DNA of 62,598 bases from the IMG/VR virus record IMGVR_UViG_3300032245_001048, positions 1-62,598 of that record, one strand, 5' to 3'. Below the pieces are notes generated by a model. It was not told where the DNA came from and did not search any database. It saw only the letters and a program-made list of their open reading frames with translations. Of the stretch, positions 24,585-32,556 are shown piece after piece. This stretch comes from a virus. Made by a program: the position numbers and the translations under genes. Each line of letters begins with the position of its first letter. The stretch's first letter is position 1.

Positions 24585-25598
24585 TTAAATCTTTTTCCAA
24601 TTCACCAATTCGGCTTTGGCTCTTAAATTTACAAACGTATATTTACTTATAATGTCTTGGATTTCGTCAGGTGAAAACCCATCAAGCACCATATCATTAA
24701 TGTCTTTGGAATCAATCATTTCAGGCCAAATTACAACTTGAAAATGATTTTCTATAGCATCATCAATTTTTTTAACTATTTCTTTATTTCTTGGTTCATT
24801 ATCAAACACCAAAACAACTTTACTCTTATCGTATATAGAGGTGATGGATTCCAAGTTACTGTCCGCAGTAGCCACAGCATTGTCTAAGAACATACTGTCA
24901 ATAGGACCTTCCACCACATATATCGTCTTGTCCTCGTCTATCCTATCAGCACCAAAGACTTTCTGGTTATCATCATGCAGTTTGATAGTAATATATCTTA
25001 ACTTTGATTCTCCTAACGCTCGCCCCTGTATTGCGACCAGATTTTTCTCTTTGTCGTAAAACGGAATAACGAGGCGTGGGTCATTCTTGTGAAGTCCCTC
25101 TTTCTCAATCCCAAGATGTTGTATGAAGGCAGCGAAATCTTCCGCAAAGTATAGTTGCGATAAAAAGGTCTCTGGAATCCTTCGTTGCTGAACATAGTTT
25201 TTAGCAAAATGTGCTTCTGGTAACGAGTCGATTGATGGAAGTTCCAAGGCTTTTTTGAACTTGGGCGCCTCTTGCTTACACTCCTCAAAATCCGGTTCGA
25301 CATGATTGCTTCTGTTGTTATCTCCATTTTTATATCTCTCCAAAGAATACTCTTTAATTAAACTTGGGTCAACCTTTTCCAGTAAATTATAGAAATTTGT
25401 ACCAGCACCACAATTATGACACATATAGAAATAGTCATTCTTTTTGCGGTAAATATATCCACGACATTTTGTTTTATTTTTTTGTGAATCTCCACAGAGA
25501 GGACATCTGAAATTATACAGGTCGTCCTTTTTCTGCGTGAATCGTTGAAGCTTAGGAGAAATCCTAAGCAAAAACTGCCTATCAATAAAAATACTCAT
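24585..25598 (-). CDS. 61: DNA primase (gp61-like)
   Basis: 337 residues. The N-terminal zinc finger has RCPLCGDS (Cys32, Cys35) and MCHNCG (Cys60, Cys63). The Toprim part shows VVEGPIDSMF and LVFDNEPR. It makes RNA primers for lagging-strand synthesis together with the gp41-type helicase at 48831-50216. A stretch of 47 bases before nrdA shows no promoter. Confidence 0.88.
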   Translation of the reverse strand: MSIFIDRQFLLRISPKLQRFTQKKDDLYNFRCPLCGDSQKNKTKCRGYIYRKKNDYFYMCHNCGAGTNFYNLLEKVDPSLIKEYSLERYKNGDNNRSNHVEPDFEECKQEAPKFKKALELPSIDSLPEAHFAKNYVQQRRIPETFLSQLYFAEDFAAFIQHLGIEKEGLHKNDPRLVIPFYDKEKNLVAIQGRALGESKLRYITIKLHDDNQKVFGADRIDEDKTIYVVEGPIDSMFLDNAVATADSNLESITSIYDKSKVVLVFDNEPRNKEIVKKIDDAIENHFQVVIWPEMIDSKDINDMVLDGFSPDEIQDIISKYTFVNLRAKAELVNWKKI

Positions 25599-25623
25599 TA
25601 TATACCAATTATAAAAAAATTAT

Positions 25624-26052
25624 TTAACGCAATGCTTTCAGTATTGTATCAAAACTTGAATGAGAAATCAACCATGTTATGACAATAATACCACCGGCAA
25701 TTGACCACTTCCATTGATTTAATTTTTCATATTGTGATTTGGATGAGTCCACATGGTTAGCCATGGTTTCTTTCAAATCTTTAATTTCTGCCATAATACG
25801 ATTTTCGGATTGTTGCACTTTATCCAGTACCATATCCACTCTTTGGTGTATTTCGGCAATATCATCGTCTTTTTCTTTTCTTTGATTGTCCATTGATTCA
25901 TACACCTTTGATAAATGTCGGTCGTGTTGGTCCACAAGTTTTTCGATGACTTGGTCCATTTTATTACAAAGTGCTGATAATGTCAACACTTGGGTCTTTA
26001 ATATGCCAACATCAATTAAGACATCAACACACTCTTGTGATTTATCTACCAT
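25624..26052 (-). CDS. tail-anchored coiled-coil protein, 142 aa
   Basis: A long coiled coil from about 25 to 115 is followed by a single membrane helix near the C-terminus (WSIAGGIIVITWLI). The topology resembles membrane-tethered tail or lysis regulators in other phages. No family named. Confidence 0.65.
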   Translation of the reverse strand: MVDKSQECVDVLIDVGILKTQVLTLSALCNKMDQVIEKLVDQHDRHLSKVYESMDNQRKEKDDDIAEIHQRVDMVLDKVQQSENRIMAEIKDLKETMANHVDSSKSQYEKLNQWKWSIAGGIIVITWLISHSSFDTILKALR

Positions 26053-26053
26053 T

Positions 26054-26215
26054 TTATTTCTTATCTGGTACCTTTGTACCTTCTAATTTTTTATGCACCT
26101 TAATTGTTTTGCAAGTTTCTTTACCTTTAGAATCTTTAACGCAAACCTTTTCGGTTTCGGCTGCAAAGGTTGGTAATGCAAATACTAATGTTAGGGTTAA
26201 AATTAATGATTTCAT
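26054..26215 (-). CDS. small exported protein, 53 aa
   Basis: A signal peptide (MKSLILTLTLVFALPTFA) is followed by 34 mature residues with two Cys (VCVKDSKGKETC). The ATG at 26215 overlaps the upstream stop as ATGA. Periplasmic location is likely. Confidence 0.65.
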   Translation of the reverse strand: MKSLILTLTLVFALPTFAAETEKVCVKDSKGKETCKTIKVHKKLEGTKVPDKK

Positions 26216-26811
26216 TTTTTACTCTTTTCTTTTGAAGTTGTAAAGATATCAGGTGCAGCTACTGGATGTTTGTTACATACAGCGGGGTCACCTTGACCAG
26301 CTTCGGTGAGGAATTCTTCACCATGTTTAATTTGACCAATAGGACATTTACATTTTGCGGTAGGAGTGCCATTGATTGTCTTACTGATATCACAAATCAT
26401 ACTCCAACAATTTGTTGAACCTTGTGCATACTTACCATCACAAGCTTGAACTGTTGCTTTAGTTGCCTTCTTTGGTGTGGTCACAAAGTTGCTTGCTTCT
26501 TGCGGATAAAAAACTTTTGGTGCAAACAAACTCCAAACTTGGCCATCAGGAGCCGCACAAGAACCTTTCATGTTACCACCAGTTAAATCAGCAATGGCTT
26601 TGCCTTCTAAAATAGGACAAGTGCAAACTACTTCAGGCCAAGTTTTGCCATCATTTGTGGTAATTTTTTTACCGGTTAATTTACAAGTAGAGGCCGCACA
26701 GAGAGCATACTTACCATCACATAAAGTGATTTCTTGGTCTGGTGGTGGAGTTTGTGCTTGAACAAAACCACTCATAACAACCATCAATACTGATAAACAT
26801 AATTTTTTCAT
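26212..26811 (-). CDS. Cys-rich exported protein, 199 aa
   Basis: Starts MKKLCLSVLMVVMSGFVQA (signal peptide) at 26811. The mature protein contains two related units starting CDGKYA (residues about 32 and 123), each with spaced Cys and a CTCP/CKCP segment, so it arose by internal duplication. Disulfide-rich and periplasmic or surface-exposed. Function unknown; it lies next to the lysis genes. Confidence 0.7.
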   Translation of the reverse strand: MKKLCLSVLMVVMSGFVQAQTPPPDQEITLCDGKYALCAASTCKLTGKKITTNDGKTWPEVVCTCPILEGKAIADLTGGNMKGSCAAPDGQVWSLFAPKVFYPQEASNFVTTPKKATKATVQACDGKYAQGSTNCWSMICDISKTINGTPTAKCKCPIGQIKHGEEFLTEAGQGDPAVCNKHPVAAPDIFTTSKEKSKK

Positions 26812-26812
26812 T

Positions 26813-27028
26813 TTATTCTTTCTTAGCAAATTTTTCAGATGCAGTAAAACCTAATCCTGCAATTACGATATACATCATTGAATCAAATAATCCTTGAGTT
26901 ACAGTTAATGGTGTAATTAAATCAACCATAAATGCTATACCACAAAGCAAGAAAGCAAGAAAAGTTATAACTCTCTTGCTGCTGATAGAACCATTTGTTC
27001 CATCGGATAACATACTAGTTAACCACAT
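26813..27028 (-). CDS. holin-like membrane protein, 71 aa
   Basis: Two hydrophobic helices (ITFLAFLLCGIAFMVDLI and MMYIVIAGLGFTA) connected by a short loop and followed by a Lys-rich tail, as in class II holins. It is close to the endolysin (27828) and spanins (29499-30129). The call rests on topology and place only. Confidence 0.5.
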   Translation of the reverse strand: MWLTSMLSDGTNGSISSKRVITFLAFLLCGIAFMVDLITPLTVTQGLFDSMMYIVIAGLGFTASEKFAKKE

Positions 27029-27029
27029 A

Positions 27030-27548
27030 TTATAACTCCGGTTGCGGTGGTTGAACAGGCATTGGTTTACCTGTTGAACTCATTACAACACCAGGTGTAA
27101 ATGTTGGTGTTGATGTAAATTGATTTGTATTGCCACCAAATGAACCTGTAAACTGTGAAGTGTTTCCACCAAAACTGGTTGATGGAAAACTTGGTGAATT
27201 AGGTGTAGTTGGTGCAGGTGATACTGTTGTTGGTCGTGTTGCAGCTTGTAGTGCCATTTTCTGTGCATCTTTATCACCACCAGCCAACATGATACCAGAC
27301 AATGTGCCTGTTAAGAATGTAGAAATAGGTATAATCAACTCAAAGAACTTTTGGTCGATTGGTGAAATAGCATTGAGTGGTTGTGTTACAAAGATTAAAG
27401 AGTAAAGCACAACGAATACAATACCAAACAAAGTAAGTGCCAAACAGATACCAATAAAAAACTTCAGACGAGCCATCAACTGCTCTTCGGTATACATGAA
27501 GTTTTCTTCTGGTTGTTTTTGTTCTTTATTAAAAATATTCAAGTTCAT
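27030..27548 (-). CDS. two-pass membrane protein with low-complexity tail
   Basis: Two membrane segments at about 28-55 and 68-90. The C-terminal 80 residues are Pro/Thr/Gly-rich with two FGGN(T)xQFT repeats. It could be another lysis component or an envelope anchor. Co-transcribed with the holin-like gene. Confidence 0.6.
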   Translation of the reverse strand: MNLNIFNKEQKQPEENFMYTEEQLMARLKFFIGICLALTLFGIVFVVLYSLIFVTQPLNAISPIDQKFFELIIPISTFLTGTLSGIMLAGGDKDAQKMALQAATRPTTVSPAPTTPNSPSFPSTSFGGNTSQFTGSFGGNTNQFTSTPTFTPGVVMSSTGKPMPVQPPQPEL

Positions 27549-27826
27549 TTACAATTTGCTCCAGTTATTGGCTTTATTGGGGTGATTGGCGTATTTTGTG
27601 CAAGAGATTTATCTCCGCCTGGTCCCAATCTTGGGTCATTTTGACCTTTAAAAATATGTTGAGGACAAGTTCTTGTTACATCACAGTATGGCAACTTACA
27701 TATATCTTTGTCCCAATTTGATGGGTCTTGGCATGGATAACGAAAACTTTCTTCACTAAAATATGCCAATGACAAAGGAAGTAATAATAAAATAATTAGG
27801 CCTTTGGCTAATTTCTTATCATTCAT
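27545..27826 (-). CDS. exported protein with FRYPCQDPSNW motif, 93 aa
   Basis: Signal or anchor at residues about 9-22. The mature part starts FRYPCQDPSNWDKDICKLP and has CDVTRTCP, a pattern I know from aquatic T4-like phages. Pro-rich end. No function known. Confidence 0.7.
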   Translation of the reverse strand: MNDKKLAKGLIILLLLPLSLAYFSEESFRYPCQDPSNWDKDICKLPYCDVTRTCPQHIFKGQNDPRLGPGGDKSLAQNTPITPIKPITGANCK

Positions 27827-27827
27827 T

Positions 27828-28451
27828 TTATACTCCTAATACATGGAGTGCGTGTTCATAATGTTTAATTCTATCTTCAAGTCCAATGGTACCACCATTG
27901 ATACGCTTAGTTAATGTTAAGATGTCGCCTTTGTCTGCCCATTGGTTTAGGTTGTTTGATTCCCAAAACCAGCAAGCCGATTGAGCTGCACCTTCAAATG
28001 TTTGTAAGTATTCCGATGCTTCAGCTGGTGTGATACCAATAGAAGCGGCAAACCATGTGTAATTGTCTTTACCTGTTAACTGAATCAGACCACGACCACA
28101 GTAACGGAAACCATCACCAGACGCTTCATCGCCATTACCCATACGATTAGCGTAGACCTTATTAGCAATCGCTTCCTGTTTGTTTGGAAGGCTGGCGTAA
28201 TGATTGGCAATCTCATCAGTAGGGAAATACTTTGGAAATATCTTACGGAGTGTAACTGCTCTGTAGTTTAGATTTTCCTTGAGTGTGGTGAACTCACCAG
28301 ATTCGTGAGCGCATTGGGCAATAAAGGCCGCAATACGTTGTGGTGTATTGATTTCGTAATCTGGCAACAATTGTGAAAGAGCACCATACCAGTTGTCAAT
28401 GTATGGATTCTTTGGTAATAATTGTTTTAGTTGTTCTTTTGTCAGTTCCAT
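27828..28451 (-). CDS. endolysin, GH19 chitinase/lysozyme-like
   Basis: 207 residues. The GH19-type catalytic segment is present (AHESGEF with Glu, then NLNYRA), along with GYRYCGRG-like GFRYCGRGLIQLTG. It cleaves the glycan of peptidoglycan during lysis. No signal peptide is seen, so release through a holin is expected. A late promoter TATAAATA lies at 28554-28561, 103 bp upstream. Confidence 0.88.
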   Translation of the reverse strand: MELTKEQLKQLLPKNPYIDNWYGALSQLLPDYEINTPQRIAAFIAQCAHESGEFTTLKENLNYRAVTLRKIFPKYFPTDEIANHYASLPNKQEAIANKVYANRMGNGDEASGDGFRYCGRGLIQLTGKDNYTWFAASIGITPAEASEYLQTFEGAAQSACWFWESNNLNQWADKGDILTLTKRINGGTIGLEDRIKHYEHALHVLGV

Positions 28452-28452
28452 T

Positions 28453-28659
28453 TTAAGCCATTAATGATGCGGCCGCTACGGCAGCGTTTAAAATAGTATT
28501 CAAGGTTTCTTTTAACTGGAGGCCCTCTGCATCCTCGTTAATTCCCTCCATGATATTTATACCTAAAAGTAGTTGGAGATACTCTTCCTTAGTGATACTT
28601 CCAGCGTCCACCATGGCTTTATACTGGTCACATAAGTTTTGTAGTTCTTGTGGGTTCAT
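28453..28659 (-). CDS. small conserved protein, 68 aa
   Basis: Helical acidic protein (MNPQELQNLCDQYKAMVDAG) ending in an Ala-rich segment. It lies directly before the endolysin and contains the late promoter for it. Confidence 0.6.
   Translation of the reverse strand: MNPQELQNLCDQYKAMVDAGSITKEEYLQLLLGINIMEGINEDAEGLQLKETLNTILNAAVAAASLMA
28554..28561 (-). promoter_or_regulatory. T4-type late promoter TATAAATA
   Basis: Exact match to the T4 late consensus, located inside the preceding small gene, 103 bp before the endolysin ATG. Confidence 0.65.
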
Positions 28660-29063
28660 CTTGGTTTACTCCCTAGTGCTTGTTGAATGGTTTCAGCAGA
28701 TTTTTCAATTTGTTGTAGTTTTACTTTACAAAAAATAGGTGATATTTTATCAGCTTTATTGAAGTAATCTCTTGCATCTTTGGTTAAAGTAAATAATTTG
28801 GCAGATAATTTCGCAGCATCTTCATTTCGAGGAATATATACTGTGAAATTTTTGAACTCTAAAGCACTATTATACAGGTCATTTACCTGTGTAATAACTA
28901 AAATATGGTTAGCACAATTTTCTTCAGCCACTTGTGCTTTAGTTTTAATTTGATTTACCAATGAATATTCTGTTGTATCATATTTGGCCATAAAGTAAGC
29001 ATCAAACAATGCACATCCAGAAAGTTGTAAAGCACAAATACAAATTAAAAGTTGTTTTTTCAT
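28656..29063 (-). CDS. lipoprotein, 135 aa
   Basis: Starts MKKQLLICICALQLSGCALFD: signal peptide with lipobox LSGC, so lipidation at Cys17 is predicted. The rest is helical with a C-terminal coiled-coil-like part. Located between the secreted nuclease and the endolysin. Function unknown. Confidence 0.65.
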   Translation of the reverse strand: MKKQLLICICALQLSGCALFDAYFMAKYDTTEYSLVNQIKTKAQVAEENCANHILVITQVNDLYNSALEFKNFTVYIPRNEDAAKLSAKLFTLTKDARDYFNKADKISPIFCKVKLQQIEKSAETIQQALGSKPR

Positions 29064-29064
29064 A

Positions 29065-29502
29065 TTAGTTACACCAGCTTGTTTTAGCTTCACCATAGTA
29101 TTCTCGTGCATATCCTTGTTGTATCAACATACTGCGTAATGATTTACCATCTAACAATACATCACCCAATACTCGACCACCATATTTGTCCCAATCCATC
29201 AATACAACCTGTCGTGTAGTGGCACCATTAATCAAACTCTTGGTAAATGCCGTTGCTGCTTGCCCACGAGCATCTTCTGATGGACATTGTGCTCTGAATC
29301 CTTTTTCTGGTGTATCTACACCAAATACACGAATTGACAATTCTTTCTTCAATGGATCTGGTAACCATAATGCTTGAAATGCAACAGTATCGCCATCAAT
29401 AACTCTGGTGATGGTTGCATTATAGGTTACGCCTTCTTTTTGTTTCTGTGCAAATACTGTTGTTGAAGTAATCAACATTAATGCAATTAATAGTTTTTTC
29501 AT
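29065..29502 (-). CDS. secreted SNase-like nuclease
   Basis: 145 residues from the ATG at 29502 with signal peptide MKKLLIALMLITSTTVFA. The staphylococcal nuclease core is visible: RVIDGDTVAF, RVFGVDTPEKG with the catalytic Arg region, and DKYGGRVLGDVLL. It hydrolyses DNA and RNA with Ca2+. In the periplasm it could degrade competing incoming DNA or released host nucleic acid at lysis. Confidence 0.83.
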   Translation of the reverse strand: MKKLLIALMLITSTTVFAQKQKEGVTYNATITRVIDGDTVAFQALWLPDPLKKELSIRVFGVDTPEKGFRAQCPSEDARGQAATAFTKSLINGATTRQVVLMDWDKYGGRVLGDVLLDGKSLRSMLIQQGYAREYYGEAKTSWCN

Positions 29503-29792
29503 TTCACACTTTCGTAAATTTGTTTTTGTTGAATATACCACTCTTGCCAAGATTTATATCTTTCCAGAACGTCAAAATAAATGCCATAATTTTCATTGGC
29601 ATTGTCTAACAAATCTGTTAGTGTTTTTTTATTATCGGGGAGTTGTTTTAGACTTGGTGGTGGTTCCATCAAGACTTGTGGTGCCTGTGGAAACTTTTGA
29701 GTCAATGGAACGGTTGTAGAGCATCCAAGCAGTATCAGACAGACGGCACTCAGCATCAATATTTTGCCGTTGCGCTTGAATATCTTTTGCAT
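29499..29792 (-). CDS. Rz1: o-spanin (Rz1-like lipoprotein), nested
   Basis: 97 residues. Lipobox LLGC at about 21-24, then a Pro-rich segment (PQAPQVLMEPPPSLKQLP) as in Rz1 lipoproteins. Its first 161 bases are nested in another frame inside the i-spanin gene (29632-30129), the classical Rz/Rz1 arrangement. Attached to the outer membrane, it would join the i-spanin to fuse the two membranes at lysis. Confidence 0.85.
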   Translation of the reverse strand: MQKIFKRNGKILMLSAVCLILLGCSTTVPLTQKFPQAPQVLMEPPPSLKQLPDNKKTLTDLLDNANENYGIYFDVLERYKSWQEWYIQQKQIYESVK

Positions 29793-30129
29793 TGTTTTTC
29801 ACCCTATCTTTAATTTCACTTCTTTTTTTATCTAATTCATTTGTTAATTTTTGATTAACTTTAGCAGACTTAATTTCTGCTTCTTTAATTTTTGCTTGCA
29901 TTTCGGCTATTCTAGCACGATACGACATTTCAGTTGCATATCCTCCTTCAAAGAATACACCAACTATCAACAACACTATACCTAACTGTCTACCAATCAA
30001 AGCATATGGTTGAATAACAGGTATAAATCTAACAAGTGATCCTATAAATGTTAATACAAGTCCAAGAATGACTAGACCATGTATTGCCCATTGTAAAATC
30101 AAATCAGGTATGAATGATAAAAACCACAT
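29632..30129 (-). CDS. Rz: i-spanin (Rz-like)
   Basis: 165 residues. N-terminal hydrophobic segments (about 1-60; more than one helix, where classical Rz has one) are followed by a coiled coil (about 75-120: RIAEMQAKIKEAEIKSAKVN). The C-terminal part encodes the o-spanin in an alternative frame. The extra N-terminal helices are unusual and could tether it differently in the inner membrane. Confidence 0.8.
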   Translation of the reverse strand: MWFLSFIPDLILQWAIHGLVILGLVLTFIGSLVRFIPVIQPYALIGRQLGIVLLIVGVFFEGGYATEMSYRARIAEMQAKIKEAEIKSAKVNQKLTNELDKKRSEIKDRVKNNAKDIQAQRQNIDAECRLSDTAWMLYNRSIDSKVSTGTTSLDGTTTKSKTTPR

Positions 30130-30130
30130 A

Positions 30131-30739
30131 TTAAGCCTTTGGAGATTTTCTCCTGATAGACATCATAACAGGACTTTTCTTTCTACGGGGTAAATAAACA
30201 CCTGGTTCTCCACCATTGGGTCGTCCTGTACCAGCAATTGCACCGCTACTAACCACATTCGTTGGACCAGCAGAACCACCCATCGCACCATCTTCTTTGA
30301 CACAATTAGGTACCATACGGTTGCCTTTTTTCTTCATACCTTTTGCTGTGTATCCATCCCAACAGGCTTCATCAACTTCTTCGTTTTTTTCTCGACCTTG
30401 ACAATGTGCTTTTTGAGAAAATCCTTTAGGATTATTACAGTTAATACTTTTTTTGTATTTTTGTGACCACTTCTCAAGGAAAGTTTCTTCAGTCTTTACA
30501 TTGATTGGTGCGCCACGGCGTTCTGGATTTGGATCTTCTCTACGCTTTCTTTGAGCAGCACTAGCACGAGCTTCTTTGCCAATTGCATGGGCTTTTGCTT
30601 GAGGTAAACACTTTGGTTTGCCTTCACCTGGTTCTCTTGCACAGTCACCTTTAATATTACCTTTGGTGTCCATACGAACCCACTTCTGTTTAAACCATTG
30701 GCGTAAATCTTCACCAAGATATTGTTTAAATGATTTCAT
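30131..30739 (-). CDS. head-packaged candidate with CTS-like N-terminus, 202 aa
   Basis: The start is the ATG at 30739, in a TGATG junction. The first ten residues, MKSFKQYLGE, match the T4 capsid-targeting pattern (aromatic at 4 and 7, hydrophobic at 8, Glu at 10; T4 IPII/IPIII begin MKTYQEFIAE). A basic DLRQWFKQKWVRMD segment follows, then GKPKCLPQAKAHAIG and a Cys motif near SINCNNPKGFSQKAHCQGRE. These modules recur in aquatic T4-like phages. Virion packaging is inferred, not shown. Confidence 0.7.
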   Translation of the reverse strand: MKSFKQYLGEDLRQWFKQKWVRMDTKGNIKGDCAREPGEGKPKCLPQAKAHAIGKEARASAAQRKRREDPNPERRGAPINVKTEETFLEKWSQKYKKSINCNNPKGFSQKAHCQGREKNEEVDEACWDGYTAKGMKKKGNRMVPNCVKEDGAMGGSAGPTNVVSSGAIAGTGRPNGGEPGVYLPRRKKSPVMMSIRRKSPKA

Positions 30740-31059
30740 CAGCAATTCCACTTTCTCAAAGCTTTGTTGATGCGGCTATCCGGATCATTTGCTGTTTTAG
30801 CGGATGTTAATCGTTTCTTCATGCCACCCATTCTAGCACAAAATGATTTTCTACGATTGGCTGATTTGGAACCTGGTTTTAGTTTAGATGGTTTTGTTGT
30901 AACAGCCATCGATAATTTAGAACCTGGATTTTCTCTACGATAAGAGGCAATACCTTTACGATTTAAACCACCTTCTGGATCTTTACCAGCAGCTCGTTGC
31001 CATGCTGGAGATTTTTCGTCCAAGTATTCTTCGGTTACAAACTGTTTAAATGTTTTCAT
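30739..31059 (-). CDS. DUF6321-like protein with CTS-like N-terminus, 106 aa
   Basis: Begins MKTFKQFVTE, then LDEKSPAWQRAAGKDP. The rest is strongly basic: KSFCARMGGMKKRLTSAKTA, ending RINKALRKWNC. This is a widespread phage and aquatic-virus module (I believe DUF6321) likely to bind DNA. The CTS-like start suggests it is packaged with the genome. Confidence 0.75.
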   Translation of the reverse strand: MKTFKQFVTEEYLDEKSPAWQRAAGKDPEGGLNRKGIASYRRENPGSKLSMAVTTKPSKLKPGSKSANRRKSFCARMGGMKKRLTSAKTANDPDSRINKALRKWNC

Positions 31060-31442
31060 ATTTGCCTCAATATCTCTGCGACATTAACGTCTATTGGTAT
31101 TTCTACAATCGAAATGTTTTTATCTCTAATTCCATAAACCATTTCTGGTACAATATTTAAATACGACAAGAAAGTTTTGAGTATATCATAATCTCTCTCG
31201 TCTATTTTATAAAATAATATTCTTGCCGTGTGTTCTGGACCAAAAACATTATTCAATAAAATGATATGATTTAATATCAACCTCTCTTTGAGAGATTTGG
31301 TAATTTTATATCTGCGAAATAAACGCTTCAAATATTTTGTTCGTTTAATATCACTTTCAAATTCGGACATAATACAATGTGGTGAATTATAACATTTCAT
31401 TGCATATATCAAAAAATTATCATCATTTAAATTATCAATCAT
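31056..31442 (-). CDS. conserved T4-like phage protein, 128 aa
   Basis: Begins MIDNLNDDNFLIYAMKCYN and contains LKERLILNHIILLNNVFGPE, a pattern I recall from aquatic T4-like phages. All-helical and charged. Located in the late block, so a structural or assembly role is likely. No CTS-like start. Confidence 0.7.
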   Translation of the reverse strand: MIDNLNDDNFLIYAMKCYNSPHCIMSEFESDIKRTKYLKRLFRRYKITKSLKERLILNHIILLNNVFGPEHTARILFYKIDERDYDILKTFLSYLNIVPEMVYGIRDKNISIVEIPIDVNVAEILRQI

Positions 31443-31446
31443 TCTG

Positions 31447-31908
31447 TCATTCTTCTTCTATGTCTGGTTCCTCTGAAGAAAGATAATCATCCAATTCATT
31501 TTCATCAGAAATCATCGCTTCAACATCGTAATAACCATTATCATCTGTTTCATATGAAAAATAAAAATAATGTTTAACTTCATCTAAATTATTCAACTTC
31601 TCTACTGTACCGTTCAATTCGGCACCCGAGCGAGCACCGAATTGGTCGATATGAATAATTTCTTCACCAGCATCTAAATCATGAAATACTACTTTTGGGA
31701 GAGTAATGCCATATAAAACTAATACTTTACTTGCACGAATCCAAGCAGAATATGGATTCATATGATTTCCACTTACAGCTAATGCTAGGTTGCGGTTCAA
31801 TTCTTGGCGGGTTATCTTGTCCGCCAAGTTCGAACCACTTTTTGTAATCTGTGCAGTAGGAATTATTGAATCATTACCTTCTACAACAAATTGTTTAAAT
31901 CCTAACAT
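31447..31908 (-). CDS. protein with CTS-like N-terminus, 153 aa
   Basis: The first ten residues, MLGFKQFVVE, fit the capsid-targeting pattern with Glu at position 10 followed by Gly. The rest has no recognised fold, ending in an acidic tail (DDYLSSEEPDIEEE). The junction with the structural gene upstream is ATG overlap (31908). Confidence 0.65.
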   Translation of the reverse strand: MLGFKQFVVEGNDSIIPTAQITKSGSNLADKITRQELNRNLALAVSGNHMNPYSAWIRASKVLVLYGITLPKVVFHDLDAGEEIIHIDQFGARSGAELNGTVEKLNNLDEVKHYFYFSYETDDNGYYDVEAMISDENELDDYLSSEEPDIEEE

Positions 31909-32546
31909 TAAACGCCTTGGAACACAGAGTTTGTGCTTGTGTTACCAGAACTTACGTTCAATGCAGTTGGAGCTGCAATAACAACCAAAGTTTCTCTTAA
32001 TTGACGCTTAGTACCATCGTTGTTTACTTTGTATGTAAAACGATTCCAACCAGTATGAACACCGTTGTTTGCACCAGCAATCAAAGTATTTGCTAAACGA
32101 GTAGCTGTTACCATGATTGTGTCGTTAGCAAATCGTGCAGCTGTATTTGTACCATGATTAATTGCAGTAGCAAAATAAATCATTTCACCAGCAGCAATCG
32201 GTGCAATTGTATTGTTTGCAAACCGAACAACAGCTGACTGTGAAGTGCTGTTTATAAATGTGCCGGTTCTCACAACTGCAACGCTATTGTTACCACGTTT
32301 GAAAGCGATATCGTTTTGGTCAATAATAGATGTATCAAAGAATCTTGATAGTCCGTTATTGGCAGTTGCATAGACGTACATTCCGTTTGCAACACCTGCT
32401 GCAGCTGGGCTTGTTGTGAAAATGATTTCATTGGTGCCTAATGCAGTTGCATTGGCTGTTGTTAATACGGCCACATCACGAACTTCTCTATTTTGTGGTA
32501 AGAGTGGTTCGCTGTTAGCTCGGTCTGTGTTTCCCCATAATGGCAT
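31908..32546 (-). CDS. virion structural protein, beta-rich, 212 aa
   Basis: Begins MPLWGNTDRANSEP, a start I recall from conserved virion proteins of aquatic T4-like phages. The body is Ala/Asn/Thr-rich with repeated short strands. It has AAGGAG before the ATG and a late promoter-like CATAAATA at 32577-32584. Probably a head or tail component; the exact position in the particle is unknown. Confidence 0.7.
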   Translation of the reverse strand: MPLWGNTDRANSEPLLPQNREVRDVAVLTTANATALGTNEIIFTTSPAAAGVANGMYVYATANNGLSRFFDTSIIDQNDIAFKRGNNSVAVVRTGTFINSTSQSAVVRFANNTIAPIAAGEMIYFATAINHGTNTAARFANDTIMVTATRLANTLIAGANNGVHTGWNRFTYKVNNDGTKRQLRETLVVIAAPTALNVSSGNTSTNSVFQGV

Positions 32547-32556
32547 TTTTTTCTCC

